Below are positions 20,326-31,711 of a stretch of DNA of 64,000 nt, in pieces. This DNA comes from Petaurus breviceps papuanus (Eukaryota; Chordata; Mammalia; Diprotodontia; Petauridae), in assembly GCA_028583685.1 (NCBI GenBank), contig JAMXIF010001183.1, positions 12,603,684 to 12,667,683 on the forward strand, written 5' to 3'. How positions within the stretch are numbered: the stretch's first letter is position 1; every line of letters begins with the position of its first letter. A program made the position numbers and the translations under genes. The notes under the pieces were generated by a model. It was not told the DNA's origin and searched no databases. It worked only from the letters and a program-made list of their open reading frames with translations.

Positions 20326-20989
20326 AATAAGCAAACAAATTTGTATAACACACTTTATGCCAGGTTCCATGCTAGAACTGAGGACAAAAAGACAAGAATG
20401 AATATTCCTGCCCTTGCATTTTAGATACAAATAAACATGAAATATATGTAAATGGAAGGTGAATATGAGATAGGAGGAATAGGCAGCTAGGAAATTAGAA
20501 AAGGTAAGAGGAGGTACTATGGAGCTGAACCTTCAAGGAAACTAGCAATTCTAGGAGGCAGAAGTGAGGAAGCAAGGCATTTCAGGTACCAGGGAGAGGG
20601 TGCAGATCCATGAAAATAGGAGATAAAATGTTATGTATTAGCAGGTAGACCAGTCCAGCTATAAGGTAACATGTGTGAAGAACAGCAAATTGTAATAGGC
20701 CTAGAAAGGTAGGATGGAGTCAATTTGTGAAGGGTGGAGGATGGATTGGAAAAAGGAGATATCTGAGGCAGGGAAGCAACTTAATAAACTAATGCAATTA
20801 TCTAGATAGGGGGTAATAATGCCCTGAATGAGTGGCAACTATATGAGTGGAGAAAAGTAGACAGACACAAGAGACATATGTAGGTAGAATCAACAAGACT
20901 TGTCAATTGATTTGGATATGGGCGATGTGAAAAGAGGTAAGAAATAAGCAAAGGTGGATAATGGAAAGGATTGTGTGTGGTTACTTTCA

Positions 20990-21040
20990 ACTTCCTTACT
21001 GTTCCTCACACTCCATCTCCAGACTCCTGCCATTTTCTTT

Positions 21041-21128
<88 letters not shown>

Positions 21129-21635
21129 TTTCAAGCAATTGGGGTTAAGTAACTTGCTCAAGGTTACATGGCCAGTTATTTGTGTGTGTGGGTGTTAAGC
21201 ATCTGAGGCAGGAACTGATCCCGGGTCTCCTGATTCAGGGGCCAGTGCTCTTATTCACTGCACCACCTGGCCGCCCTGCTCCTGCCATTTTCACTGACTT
21301 TTCCCCAAGCCTAGAATACTCTCTCTTTCCTCATTACTGCCTTCTGGCTTTCCTGGTTTCCTTCAAGTCTTAGCTAAAATTCTGTCTTCTACAAGAAGAC
21401 TTTTCTGGATTTCTCTTAATCTTAGTGCCCTCCCTTTGTTGATTATCTCCAATTAGTCTTCATATATCTTGTTTGTACATAGTCTTTCATCAGTCATCTC
21501 CCTCATTAGACTGAGCTCCTGAAGAGCAGTTGACTGTTTTTTGCTTTTTTTTTTTATATCCTCATTGCTTGGCACAGTGCCTAGCATATAGTAGGCACTT
21601 AATAAATTCTTATTGACTGACTCAACAGAAATAGT
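20990..21635 (+). mobile_element. L2 3' end inserted in the opposite-strand L2
   Basis: 'cttactgttcctcacactcc' continues after a SINE-C as 'cctagaatactctctctttc', 'gtcttctacaagaagacttt' and the terminal 'gcacagtgcctagcatatag' and 'cttaataaattcttattgac'. Confidence 0.7.
21038..21278 (-). mobile_element. SINE-C with A-tail expanded to an AAAG microsatellite
   Basis: SINE body at 21,131-21,276 (reversed: 'caattggggttaagtaactt' to 'accacctggccgccc'). Its 3' tail at 21,038-21,130 is about 23 units of AAAG (CTTT on the plus strand). A 14-bp TSD, CTCCTGCCATTTTC, sits at 21,024-21,037 and 21,279-21,292, so the microsatellite is inside the insertion. Confidence 0.9.
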
Positions 21636-22555
21636 TAAATTAGTGAGAGGGTTGCATTTGGGGACAGAAATGAGATATCTTCAGAATATGCTGAGTTTGA
21701 GATGTCTACATTCTGTTGGAACTCTCTAGTAGGCTTCCTTCACTGGGGACTGAAGGAGGAACTGAAACTCAGGAGAAACAGTAGAGCTGGATATGTACTT
21801 CTAGAAGTCATCTATGTAGAGAAAATGATTGGATCCATAGACACTGCTGGTGTCACCAAGAGAGGGTATAGAAGGAAAAGAGAAGAAGACTCAGAATAAA
21901 GACTTTGTAATTCAACCAAACTTAGGGGATGGGATATTGAGAATGATGATGCAGCAAAGAAGACTTTGAAAGAGCAAAGACAATGTCATGAAGAGAGGAA
22001 AGCATATCCTGAAGTGGACAGTGGCCAATAGAGTTCTATACCAAAAAGAATTCAGGGAGGAGGAAGAAAACTCCACTAAACCTTATCATCCGGCATCTTC
22101 ATAATATAGCTATGTGCTAGGTCACTTTGGAAAGAGCAAAGTTGAAAGCAGATGCCAGGTTGCAAGGGGCTGAGAAATGAAAGAAGAGGAAGTGGAGACA
22201 ATATGTACATAGGCTTTTTAAAGGAGTTTCAGCTTGAAAGGGAAAAGCAATAGAGGACAATAGTGTTGAGATGATAGGGTCAAATGAAAGCTTTTTTAAG
22301 GATTGGGAAGACTTGAGCATAGCAGGGATTGAGCCAGCAAATAGAGATTGAAGATTAGATTGTAGTGAGATAAAGGCAGGAACAATTTGCTGAAGGAGAT
22401 GGGAAATGGTGAGATCAAGGGTAGAAGTATAGAGGGTGACTTTGAATTGCTGGGTTTGGAACCTACTGAGAAAATCTCCAAGGACAAGAGATGTGGTAGA
22501 TATATGTATTGCTCATTCCTTCATTGATTTAAGGGGGTTCAAGGGGGTGAGGGAG

Positions 22556-22558
<3 letters not shown>

Positions 22559-22604
<46 letters not shown>
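22559..22604. repeat. (GA)23 microsatellite
   Basis: A pure AG dinucleotide run. Confidence 0.95.
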
Positions 22605-22607
<3 letters not shown>

Positions 22608-22990
22608 TTGACTCCCAAGGTCATGTGACTAGGGCTCAACAAAATACAAAAAGATAAAAGATTATGGAAGAGAATGAGTTGCATGTTTTTTTTTTGTTTT
22701 TTTTCTGTAGGTAGGGACTAAGAACTACTTCTATTTGGGTAACTCCACAATCACCATACTCCCCCTCCCCCCAGGGCAACAGGATGAAAAGGACAACTCA
22801 AGACAGACACAAAGTTGGAGGACCTATTCTTTGAGAACTATAGAAAGCTTGGTACTTCTCTAGCACTCCCCTTCAATGGCTTGGAATGTATAAACTCCAG
22901 GTTAGTAATGGAATTTACCAAGAGTCTGGTGCTTCTTGTTTAATAGGATCAGAACGGTGGGTAGTAATACCACCTGGTGGTAAGATATAA
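22605..22990. other. Unassigned DNA, no gene seen
   Basis: Includes T-rich runs near 22,687 and a C-rich tract near 22,760. No family recognised. Confidence 0.4.
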
Positions 22991-22992
22991 AA

Positions 22993-23734
22993 TCAGTTCT
23001 GCTATAACTTGACATAGGGTCCTCAAAGGTTCTGCTATGCAAAATTGTGCAATAAAAACCACAGAGACTGGGAGAAATGGAGTTAGGGGCAGAATGCTCA
23101 AAAACCTTGTCATTCATACACAGATAAACACACACACATGGATAAAGAACCTAATAAAAATGATAGTACAGTTTTATACATATTAAGTGGTTAAGAAATA
23201 CATAAACACTACAATAGTAGCTGGTCTATGCCTAGGCTGTAAGAACAAGTTGGGCAAGAGGCCACTGGGGAAGAAGGTAGGGGTTGGTGTAGACTAAACC
23301 TCCATTTACAGCTCCTACTGCATTAGAAGATTTACCATAAATTTCACCCTTTTCCCTGACAAAGTTACCTCATGGAAGTAGGCTTTGGAAAGGTTCAGTC
23401 TGTGAGTTATTATAAAGTGGTAGAGTTTTCTGCAGTTTCATACTGTTTCTTTAGAAGAAATCACATAGAAGCAAACTTGAACTTCGAATTGTGCTCAAAA
23501 TGTTCCAAAATATAGCAATCCTATTTGAATAATTTCCCACTTTTTTTTTTTCATTTGGGAGGGCAATTGGGGTTAAGCGACTTGCCCAAAGTCACACTAC
23601 TTTTAAGCGTGTCAAATGTCTGAGGCAGGATTTGAACTCAGGTCCTCCTGACTCCAGAGCTGGTGCTCTATTCACTGCGCCACCTAGCCTCCCCTAATTT
23701 CCCACTTTTGAAGCACAAATTGTAGCAGAACTGA
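22993..23734. mobile_element. Terminal-inverted-repeat element (probable non-autonomous DNA transposon)
   Basis: The ends are inverted copies, TCAGTTCTGCTATAACTTG at 22,993-23,011 and the complement of TCAGTTCTGCTACAATTTG at 23,716-23,734 (17 of 19 match). A SINE-B lies inside, so the original element was about 575 bp. No transposase frame is visible and no clear TSD was found, so the superfamily is unknown. Confidence 0.55.
23545..23694 (-). mobile_element. SINE-B, full length
   Basis: T-rich start, 'caattggggttaagcgactt', box B-like 'gatttgaactcaggtcc' and head ending 'cgccacctagcct'. A 15-bp TSD, TAATTTCCCACTTTT, occurs at 23,530-23,544 and 23,695-23,709. Confidence 0.9.
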
Positions 23735-23735
23735 C

Positions 23736-23830
23736 TCTACCTACTTTTCCTCAGGATTCTTAAGAGCATTAAATAAATTACTATATATGAAATACTTTGC
23801 AAACTTTAAATGTCAATTATTATTACCTAA
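23736..23830 (+). mobile_element. CORE-SINE 3' end
   Basis: 'gaaatactttgcaaacttta' then 'aatgtcaattattattacc' is the usual tail of a CORE-SINE. Confidence 0.5.
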
Positions 23831-24507
23831 GTTTTCTAGTGTATGGATATAATAGGCTGAGAAACTTGTTTGGTACCCTCCAGCTATGACCTTATGGGAG
23901 TTCTGAAATATGGCCCAGGGCCAGTTCATGTTTGTAAGGGTTTGGGAGCCCTAAACACACATACTAAAACATCATTCCAAATTTCACTTTCATAAATCCA
24001 AGATGAATGAAATTTTAAAACAAATAAAAAATGTCCCATAAACAGGTTAAGCATGTCTTTAGGCAGGTCTGGTGCTTGCCAGGCAGGAATTTGGGAAAAC
24101 ATAAGGCCCCTTCTGCCTGATATATGTAGCAGCAAGTCAAGCAAAGATATTTGGACTCTCTTCTGGAGGCAGTGAAGTTACTTGGAGGCACTATGGCATT
24201 CTGTCTGGGATTAGGGAGATTTAGAAGAGGGAACATGGGAACATGAAGGCAAAACACAAAATGTAGATTCACAACACTCTATAAATTTCACAGCCCCTTT
24301 CCATAGTCACACATACTCATGGACCAAACAAATTCATGGCAGACTTTTATTGTTGCTTTTTTTCTCTCTAGAATGGCAGCATAAAGACTCATGAGCAGCC
24401 TAAAATTTCTCCCATATGTATTACTAAAAGGTATGTGTATTGAAATGATGCAAGGCTTGAGAAATGTGAGTTGATGATATAAATTGGAACCAGCCATGAG
24501 ATCTAGG
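23831..24507. other. Unassigned DNA, no gene seen
   Basis: No repeat or exon recognised. Short minus-strand open frames have no known domain. Confidence 0.4.
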
Positions 24508-24700
24508 AGAGATAGACAGAGAGATAGATAGAAACATAGACAGACAAAAAGATGTACAGATGGAAATAGGTAAATCTATAGATAGATAGACGTAAACATA
24601 TTCACAGAGGTAGAAAGAAATGTAGATAGACAAATACTGATAGAAGATTAGATAAATAGATAGATAGATAGACAGATAGATAGATAGATAGATGATAGAT
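24508..24700. repeat. (GATA)n/(GACA)n microsatellite, interrupted
   Basis: Degenerate GATA and GACA units ending in a purer GATAGATA run at 24,653-24,692. Confidence 0.9.
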
Positions 24701-24840
24701 AATTCATTAAACATTTACTATGTGCCAATCATTATGCTAAGAATGGGAAATACAATAACAGAACAGTCTCTACTGTCAAGGAGCTTATATTCTAGTATGG
24801 AAAGAATAAACATAAAATAGACCTGGAAAGGTAGAGACTG
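24701..24840 (-). mobile_element. L2 3' end
   Basis: 'cattaaacatttactatgtg', 'ccaatcattatgctaagaat' and 'aaggagcttatattctagta' are the reversed L2 terminus. Confidence 0.65.
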
Positions 24841-26365
24841 GGTGGAGGGAGAAAGGTACTGGAAGGGAAGTAAGGTACCTGTGGGGTTGGGGGAGAAGGT
24901 GGGCAGGCAACTAGTGTAGAAATGGAATAGACCAGAAGGTGAACCAGAAAAAAAAAAACAGTAAGAGAAAAGTGACTGGGCCTCCTCATGATTTACAGGC
25001 TCTACACAGAGACTCACCAATCTTTGAGTTGGCCTCAGGGTGGATTATTTTCCCAAGGAGTAAGAGGTACTTAATTATTTTTCCCCTGTCCATTAGAAAT
25101 CCTGGGTTTGAAACTGTTTCCCAATAGGGGAGTGTCCAAATATTTGGGTTATTGGTGTTAGGTTTCTAGAAGGGACTGGAAGGGAGAAACAAGGAAAAAT
25201 TCTGCCTTAGGAGAGGGACCAGTTGGAACATTTCATTTATATCCATCTCTCCACAGCTGCCATCCTCTTGGATCACAAACAAAGAGGATCAGTTTCTCAC
25301 CTTTCTCCCCAACACCAGAGAACTGTACCGAACATAGAGCTCCCATTGATTTCCAAGACTTTTCTGTGTGCAGTCAAGCAGAATGCTGAATTTGGTGCAC
25401 ATTGGAAATGGATTTGAACTTACATTGGAATCTGCCAGGAACTCAGCCAGAAAAAAGTATCCTCCCTACCCGTGTTATGTGCACAGGTCTATTATAAGGC
25501 CAAAGCATGCTGTGTTAGAAACCAGAAAGTGAATATGAAAATTGGCAATTGTGTGCCAGTGGATGAAATACTAGGGACCTGCTGACCTGGAAATAATCTC
25601 AACCCTCAGAGCTTGGTAAGCATACATTGGTTCTGGGTGCTTTCCAATAGAATTACTACCTTTGGGAAATGAGGCTTACCCATACAGCTAGGATAATGTG
25701 ACAGCAATCCCTCCTAGGAAGGAACAACTTTCCTAGAGAGAAAAGATGGAACTTGTTAATGGAGGGAGATATATTGGGGAGGTGTTTAAGAGGAGAAAAA
25801 CCACTGACAATCCTTTCTAAGATCACTGAGAATCATTTTTAATGCAATGGGCGAAAAGGAAAGCAAAATGGAGCTTTCAATGTGGAAAGTGAAAGCCCTC
25901 TTCTGACCTGGAGGTGTAGGAGAGATCAGAAGTAACCCATTCCAAAGACAGGATAAATACAAGAGTGCTTTAGGGAAAGGTCCCTGAGGCAGTCAGAGAG
26001 GGAAAATCATGTCAGACATCACATTGGTTCAATGTGTTAGGGCTTCAGAGCTATTGAGATATTACTCTTATAAAAGAATGATATATGAAACCTCAGTGTC
26101 ACAAAAATTTCAAAATGAAATCAATTTTGATTCATTTAGGTGGCAGCATTCTGATGATGACAAGTATATAATTGTACATGAAGCCTGGGCATGGTCTGAT
26201 ACCCACACTACCCTTCTTACTCTCTCTGGGCTAACTCTCTTCAACCTGCTCTCCTGCTGGAAGGTCTGAAGAAAACAGGTCCAGTCCTCAAGGAACTTAC
26301 GATCATCTGGAACAATATTAATATAAGAAAATTTGAACACATTTGTCCCAATCCTAGCACAAAAT
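24841..26365. other. Unassigned, possibly single-copy DNA
   Basis: About 1.5 kb with no recognised repeat. It has no splice-site-bounded open frame that resembles a known protein. This is one of the longer repeat-free stretches in the window. Confidence 0.4.
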
Positions 26366-26369
26366 GTGT

Positions 26370-26725
26370 ATTTATTTTTTTTTGTAAATAGTATTTTATT
26401 TTATTTAATATTCCTTAAAGCACATAATATTCCATCACATTCATGTACCAGATTTATCCTGCTATTCCTCAATTAATGGTCACTCACTTTCCTTCCAATT
26501 TTGCTATTATTATTGTTATTGCTTCTTGGAGGGCAGTTGGGGTTAAGGGACTTGTCCAAGGTCACATGGCTAGCAAGTGTGTCAAGTGCCTGAGGCCAGA
26601 TTTGAACTCAGGTCCTTCTGACTTCAGGGCCAGTGCTCTATTCACTGTGCCACCTAGCCGCCCCTCTGCTATTATTATCTTTAAGAAAATTGCAAAGGAG
26701 GTTATGGTGCAAGCTTACTAGCTTG
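26370..26725 (-). mobile_element. L1 3' fragment split by SINE-B
   Basis: 'cataatattccatcacattc', 'cctgctattcctcaattaat' and 'actttccttccaattttgct' are the reversed L1 3' region; it continues after the SINE as 'gctattattatctttaagaa'. Confidence 0.6.
26526..26668 (-). mobile_element. SINE-B, full length
   Basis: Reversed: 'cagttggggttaagggactt', box B-like 'gatttgaactcaggtcc', head 'tgccacctagccgccc'. The TSD core TGCTATTATTAT flanks it on both sides. Confidence 0.88.
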
Positions 26726-26839
26726 AGTTACATCATTTATACCTTGAAAAATCATCATGAACCCAAGGCAGTGTATCTGCTACACAAACAGAGACAAAAA
26801 AAGCTTTCAGAAAAGATGGATTCATAAAAGATGTATTAA

Positions 26840-27120
26840 AACTTTTTTTGTAAATCAAATTTTATTTTTCCATTGAATCACATGGCTTCAGAAGTCTTCT
26901 CTTAAGCCTCAGTTTGATCATGGATTGACAAGGGTTTGCAGTCTTTAAGTATCTCTACATCTCTTCCCCCACCCTTTCCCCATAGCCTGAGTTAAGCAAT
27001 TAATGAGCTTAATTAATAATCAATTAATTAATAGTCAATAATTAATAATCAACTTTTCAATGCCTAGAGGAATGTCTCATAGTAAATCTTTTTTATGAAA
27101 TTTTAAAAAAATTTAAATTG
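26840..27120 (-). mobile_element. Possible L1 3' UTR remnant, AT-rich
   Basis: 'cttcccccaccctttcccca' with 'gagttaagcaattaatg' resembles the pyrimidine-rich L1 3' UTR read in reverse; a TTAAT-rich stretch follows at 27,000-27,055. Weak. Confidence 0.3.
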
Positions 27121-27940
27121 GAAATAATTGCCCTTCTCTCCCCAAATGATGTCTAGCCAATTCAAGTTTTTCATTGACTAAATTTCCTTAAAATGAAGCA
27201 CACATACATACCTGAAGATTTATCAATCTAATACCAGGTTATTCTGGCATCAAACTAACTTCTGATATACGCTATCAAGGTGCAGTAAAGTACATTGAAA
27301 CTAGTGAAATTTAAATGATTTTCATGTAAATGATACTCTACAAGAAATACTGAGAAAAATAGTCATTCTCCAGGCAGAAGAGAATCAAGGTTGCATCAGT
27401 ATAAATAAAGCTTCTCTCCTTTTGATAATAGGTGAAATTTTATGAAAGGTTTCAAAGATTCACTTGCGGTTGGTTATTAGTCTAAGTAATACAGTTCCAC
27501 ACAATTCCATTTAATTTGACATAGTGCCTTTGGGCAGGCTCCACCCACGAGTGACTAGTTGGCACTCATATATCAATGTAATCAGAATGGGTCAAAGGCC
27601 TTAGAAAGACACCAAGCTTAAAAATTCAAATTTCTCAATCAAGATAAGGAGAAGGAATTAAAAACCTTTTCTTTTTTTTTTTTAATCTAAATTAACCTGA
27701 GGGTTAAAAAAAACAACAACAATGGAGAAAGTAATTGCAGATAGAAAGACACTAGGCCACGCACCAGATGGTTGAAACTATAGAAAAGCTGAAAGCAATT
27801 ATGGAAATGTCAAAGGAGAAGGACCATAGCAAAAAGAGAAAAAATAAGAGTAAGGCTAGGCTTATTGTATGGCTTATAAATAGATATTATTCTTTTTATT
27901 AACTCTCCCCCAAAGCATCACTTTGTTGATAGAGACAGCT
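27121..27940. other. Unassigned DNA, no gene seen
   Basis: No recognised family apart from short T- and A-runs near 27,670 and 27,705. Confidence 0.4.
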
Positions 27941-27944
27941 GTTG

Positions 27945-28100
27945 AAGGAGGCAGGTGGAGTCTGAAAACAAGGGTTCAAATCCCATTTCTCTAAAACCTG
28001 CTGGCGTGACCTTGGGTAAGTGTCTTAACCTTTCTGAGTTGGTTTTCTTATCTGTAAAAGAGGGGCTTAGATGAGATGATTCATCCCTAAAGAAGATTTC
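27945..28100 (+). mobile_element. THER1/MIR-type CORE-SINE
   Basis: 'gggttcaaatcccatttct', 'gtgaccttgggtaagtgtct' and 'ttatctgtaaaagaggggct' are in the forward order. Confidence 0.65.
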
Positions 28101-28139
28101 TTCTGATATATTAAAAGAATTTGCCCTGGCTACTCAATC

Positions 28140-28393
28140 TAAAGGGCCACTAGGTGGTTCAGAGGATAGGGTGCCATGCGTGGAGTCAGGAAGAACTCAT
28201 CTTCCGGAGTTCAAATTTCTCCTCAGACATTTATCAGCTGTATGACCCTGGGCAAGTCCCTTAACCCTGTTTGACTCAGTTTCCTCATCTGTCAAATAAG
28301 CTGAAGAAGGAAATGGCAAACCACACCAGTGTTTTTGCAAGAAAACCCCAAATGGAGTCACAAAGAGTTGGGAACAACTGAAAAATGAACAAC
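28140..28393 (+). mobile_element. SINE-A, full length
   Basis: Head 'gggccactaggtggttcaga', CORE 'gtatgaccctgggcaagtcc', tail 'agaaaaccccaaatggagtc' and end 'ctgaaaaatgaacaac'. Confidence 0.88.
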
Positions 28394-28414
28394 TCAAGCT
28401 AATAATCCAGAGCT

Positions 28415-28960
28415 ATATACTGCAATTGAGTGACCTCTAGATCTGGAATTAAGAAGACCTGAGTTCAAATCTGACCACAGACATTGAGTAGTTGTGTAAT
28501 CTCAACCAAGTCACTTAACCCTCTGTCTGCCTCAGTTGCCTCATCTGTAAAATGAAGATAATAATAGCACCTACCTCCTAAGGTTGTTGTTAAAAGAAAT
28601 GAGATAATATAGTTAAAGCATTTTGTTTAATTTGTTGTTGTTGTTCAGTCACTTTTTTTAGTTTTATCTGACTTTTCCTGACCCTATTTTGGGTTTTCTT
28701 GGCAGAGATACTGGAGTGGTTTGCCATTTCCTTCTCCAGCTCATCTGACATATGAGGAAACTGAGGAAAACAGGGTTAAGGGACTTGCCCAAGGTCACAC
28801 AGCATGTAAGTTTCTAAGGCCAGATTTGAACTCAGGAAGATGAATCTTCCTGATTCCAGGTCCTGCCCCCCTCCCCCATGGCACCACCTAACTGCCCTAC
28901 ATTCTACTACATTCTATTTCAAGCAAGATATAAATGCTAGTTATTCTTTTCCTAAGCTGG
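28415..28960 (+). mobile_element. CORE-SINE split by a SINE-A
   Basis: Forward head and CORE ('gagttcaaatctgaccacag', 'cctcatctgtaaaatgaaga') run to about 28,630; the tail 'agatataaatgctagttatt' resumes after 28,900. Confidence 0.7.
28632..28899 (-). mobile_element. SINE-A, full length
   Basis: Reversed: 'gttgttgttgttcagtcact', 'gggttttcttggcagagata', 'acatatgaggaaactgagga' and head 'gcaccacctaactgccc'. Confidence 0.88.
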
Positions 28961-29390
28961 CTGAATACATTTGCATTTTGATTGACTGGGGAAGACTTTA
29001 AGTGCTTCAGGCTAATTCACATTTCCCTTTCATTTTTCTGTCCCCCAAAAAGAGGGCCATACAATAAGCCACACAAAGCAGCTGCTCCCTTTCCTCTGTC
29101 TCCAATTCTGATCAAGAAAAGTCCACATGCTTGATTGCTACATATCTGAAAAGACAATGAAGTTAGATATGGTTAGAACAGTGAGAATTAACTGGCAGGT
29201 GTAATCTATCCTGAAGGAATGAGTAGCATCAAAACTTTTTATTTTTATGTTGTTAAATTATGAACTTAAAGAACGTGAATGCATCATACAAAGAGGAACA
29301 AATAGGATGGTAAACAAAACTGAACTTCTATTATATCCAGTTTTTAAAATTTAACATGGTGATAAAATCCCTGCTGATGTATGTCCCCTT
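28961..29390. other. Unassigned DNA, no gene seen
   Basis: No recognised repeat or exon. Confidence 0.4.
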
Positions 29391-29394
29391 CTGA

Positions 29395-29960
29395 ATTTCT
29401 GCTCTCTATTTTTTCAAATTTTTATTTCTTTTATTCTAAATTTAAATTGTAGATTTACTTTAAATTTAAATTTATGGATAAAACAAGCATTTCCATACCA
29501 TACTATAATAAAAAAGAAAGAGTTCACATGAAACTGCAACACTATTATGTACAGCTTCTATTCTTTTTAAATATATTAACAATATAATATGTATATAAAT
29601 TTATACACACAACATATAAACATATTAAATATATCTTCTGTTGTTTTTTAAAGTGTTTCATTGATGTTCTTTTTTTTCTTGTCTTGCATCACTAGCATCA
29701 CCCACCAACTATGCCCCTGACATAACATGATATTGAAGTGATTATATAAATTTTCTTAGTTCTATTACTTTTTTCTGCATCAGTCCATAGAAGTCTTCCC
29801 AGGTTGTTCTGAATCCATCATTTTCAGTATTTCCTTTGGCAGCATAGTATTCTATTACTTTCCTCTATTATAATTTGTTCATCCATTCCCCAACTGATTG
29901 GCACCGACTTTGTTTTCCAGTCTTTGGATAGCACCACATCTTCACCCATCAATTACAAAG
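29395..29960 (-). mobile_element. L1 LINE 3' end
   Basis: 'aagcatttccataccatact', 'catcagtccatagaagtctt', 'catagtattctattactttc' and 'cattccccaactgattggca' follow the reversed L1 3' UTR and ORF2-end order. Confidence 0.7.
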
Positions 29961-30895
29961 CCTTTTGTACAACCATGATATTGAAAGGCTAGGGACCTAT
30001 AGAAGGTATATGGCTGTTGTGAGCAGTGTAAAAGAGAGAAGAACTTTTGTGGCAAGGTAAAGCTGGTAGAGAAGAAGCACCACCAGATCCCAGGTCATTT
30101 GGCCCCCAAAGTCTGTGATGTATTTACCACCACAAGTCAGTCACTTCAGCTTTTAGTTGCTCCAAGGACTCTCCAAGATGATAAATTCCATAATTGCCTA
30201 TCAATATCTGTCGAGATAGTTTCCATACCAGGAATTCCTCAAAGTGCTCAAATCAGAGGTCCAGATTCACCTCCTCCTCTCCCCAAAATGTAAGGCAGTT
30301 TAAGTCCTGGAGGTTAGTCAAGGGTCACATATACATAATAAAGGCAGATACTGGAAGGATTGAGGTGCTTGGGAAGGAATCTGCCTAGACTCTTATTTCT
30401 TGTCCCCTCCTCTACCTAATGCTTGCATGAAAAACCCAAAGAATATTAGGGAATTAATAAAAACTACAGGGGGAGAAAAAAAATAATTTGGATTGCTATC
30501 TAGACCATTTTTGATAATTTGTTGAAAGTCAATCCCCAAAAATTATTTTAAATGTGTAAAAGTAGATGATTTAAAACTGATAGGATTTATAAAGGACTTT
30601 CTGATTCTAAGTCAGCTAAAGGTTTGGGGAGATATCATGTTCCTGAAAAGAAGGAAATATGGTTCAAAAATACATTAAATGCCTGTAAACTCTTCTTAGC
30701 CAGCTGGCTACTACTCTGTGCTCCAGAAGAGCTTGACCTTTCCTGAAGAGAAAAGTCACCAGCAGATAAGATGAGAGAAGTGACAAGTGTCCCTCTCCTT
30801 ATAGTGAGAGAGTAGGTGAGCACTTTTTTTTTTCATCTGAAACTGGGCACATGATAGGCTTGACTCCCTAAAAGAACTACAGCTTAAGCCTCTGG
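29961..30895. other. Unassigned DNA, no gene seen
   Basis: No recognised repeat family. Open frames up to 66 codons show no known domain. Confidence 0.4.
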
Positions 30896-30898
30896 GCT

Positions 30899-31151
30899 AG
30901 AGAGAGAAAGAGAGAGAGAGACAGAGAGACAGAGAGAGACAGAGAGAGAGACAGAGAGAGACAGAGAGAGAGACAGAGAGACAGAGAGAGACAGAGAGAG
31001 AGACAGAGAAAGAGAGAGAGACAGAGAGAGAGACAGAGAGACAGAGAGAGANNNNNNNNNNNNNNNNNNNNNNNNNNNNNNNNNNNNNNNNNNNNNNNNN
31101 NNNNNNNNNNNNNNNNNNNNNNNNNNNNNNNNNNNNNNNNNNNNNNNNNNN

Positions 31152-31190
<39 letters not shown>
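30899..31190. repeat. (GA)n/(GACA) microsatellite containing a gap
   Basis: GAGAGACAGA-type repeat before the gap and pure GA after it. True length unknown. Confidence 0.92.
31052..31151. other. Assembly gap of 100 N
   Basis: Exactly 100 N inside the GA repeat; the standard size suggests an unsized gap caused by the repeat. Confidence 0.95.
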
Positions 31191-31196
<6 letters not shown>

Positions 31197-31588
31197 CAAT
31201 TCTTCTTATGGGAAAGAAGTGATATCTTAGCTGATTTCTCTGCTAGAAATTGGAAGCTCAAGAACCACCTGCCCAGGGGAGCAACCATGAGGCCAGCGAA
31301 GTGAGGCCTAGCATTGACAATGAGGCAAGACCAACTAACAGAGACTATGTGCCAAGGAAAACCATAAGGAGTAATGCAGTGACATCACCAGAAGACATCA
31401 GCAGCTGTGAAGCACCCAAGGTGTGAGTTGCACCTTCATGTGTGTGTTCTGGCCACGTAGTTTTCTTACGTAAACTCCCCTCCGTGTGTGTTCCCTAGGT
31501 GTTTTCATTATTTCCACTGACTGGGATGTGAATTTGTAGAAGAAGAAGGTGCCCAAGTTTATGGGAGAAATGTTCTATTACAAACCAT
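31191..31588. other. Unassigned DNA, no gene seen
   Basis: No recognised family; a GTGTGTG-rich patch lies near 31,438-31,485. Confidence 0.4.
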
Positions 31589-31589
31589 G

Positions 31590-31705
31590 TGAAGTGTTTA
31601 TCAACTCTTCAAAGGCAGGGACAATTCTTTGCTTTTCTTTGTGTCTGGGTATTTAGCATAGGGCCTGACATATAGTAAGTGCTTACTACATGTTCATTGA
31701 AGAAG
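31590..31705 (+). mobile_element. L2 3' end
   Basis: 'caactcttcaaaggcaggga', 'agggcctgacatatagtaag' and 'tgcttactacatgttcattg' are the L2 terminus. Confidence 0.6.
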
Positions 31706-31711
31706 CATGTT

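Larger units (their letters stand above)
20330..22550 (-). mobile_element. L2 LINE, long minus-strand copy, interrupted
   Basis: Reversed L2 landmarks run from the 3' end ('aacacactttatgccaggtt', 'tgtgaagggtggaggatgga') through the reverse-transcriptase part ('gagtttgagatgtctacatt', 'ctagaagtcatctatgtaga', 'cctgaagtggacagtggcca'). The two parts are separated by a plus-strand L2 3' end at 20,990-21,635. No open frame survives. Confidence 0.65.

Noticed and set aside
20890-21198. Open frames rich in KKER or LSFFLSF on both strands
   Set aside because: Translations of the AAAG/CTTT microsatellite in the SINE-C tail.
24508-24700. Regularly spaced short repeats, considered as CRISPR-like
   Set aside because: A GATA/GACA microsatellite with no spacers of constant length, in a vertebrate genome.
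30884-31288. Open frames of serine-leucine repeats
   Set aside because: Translations of the GA microsatellite running through an assembly gap.
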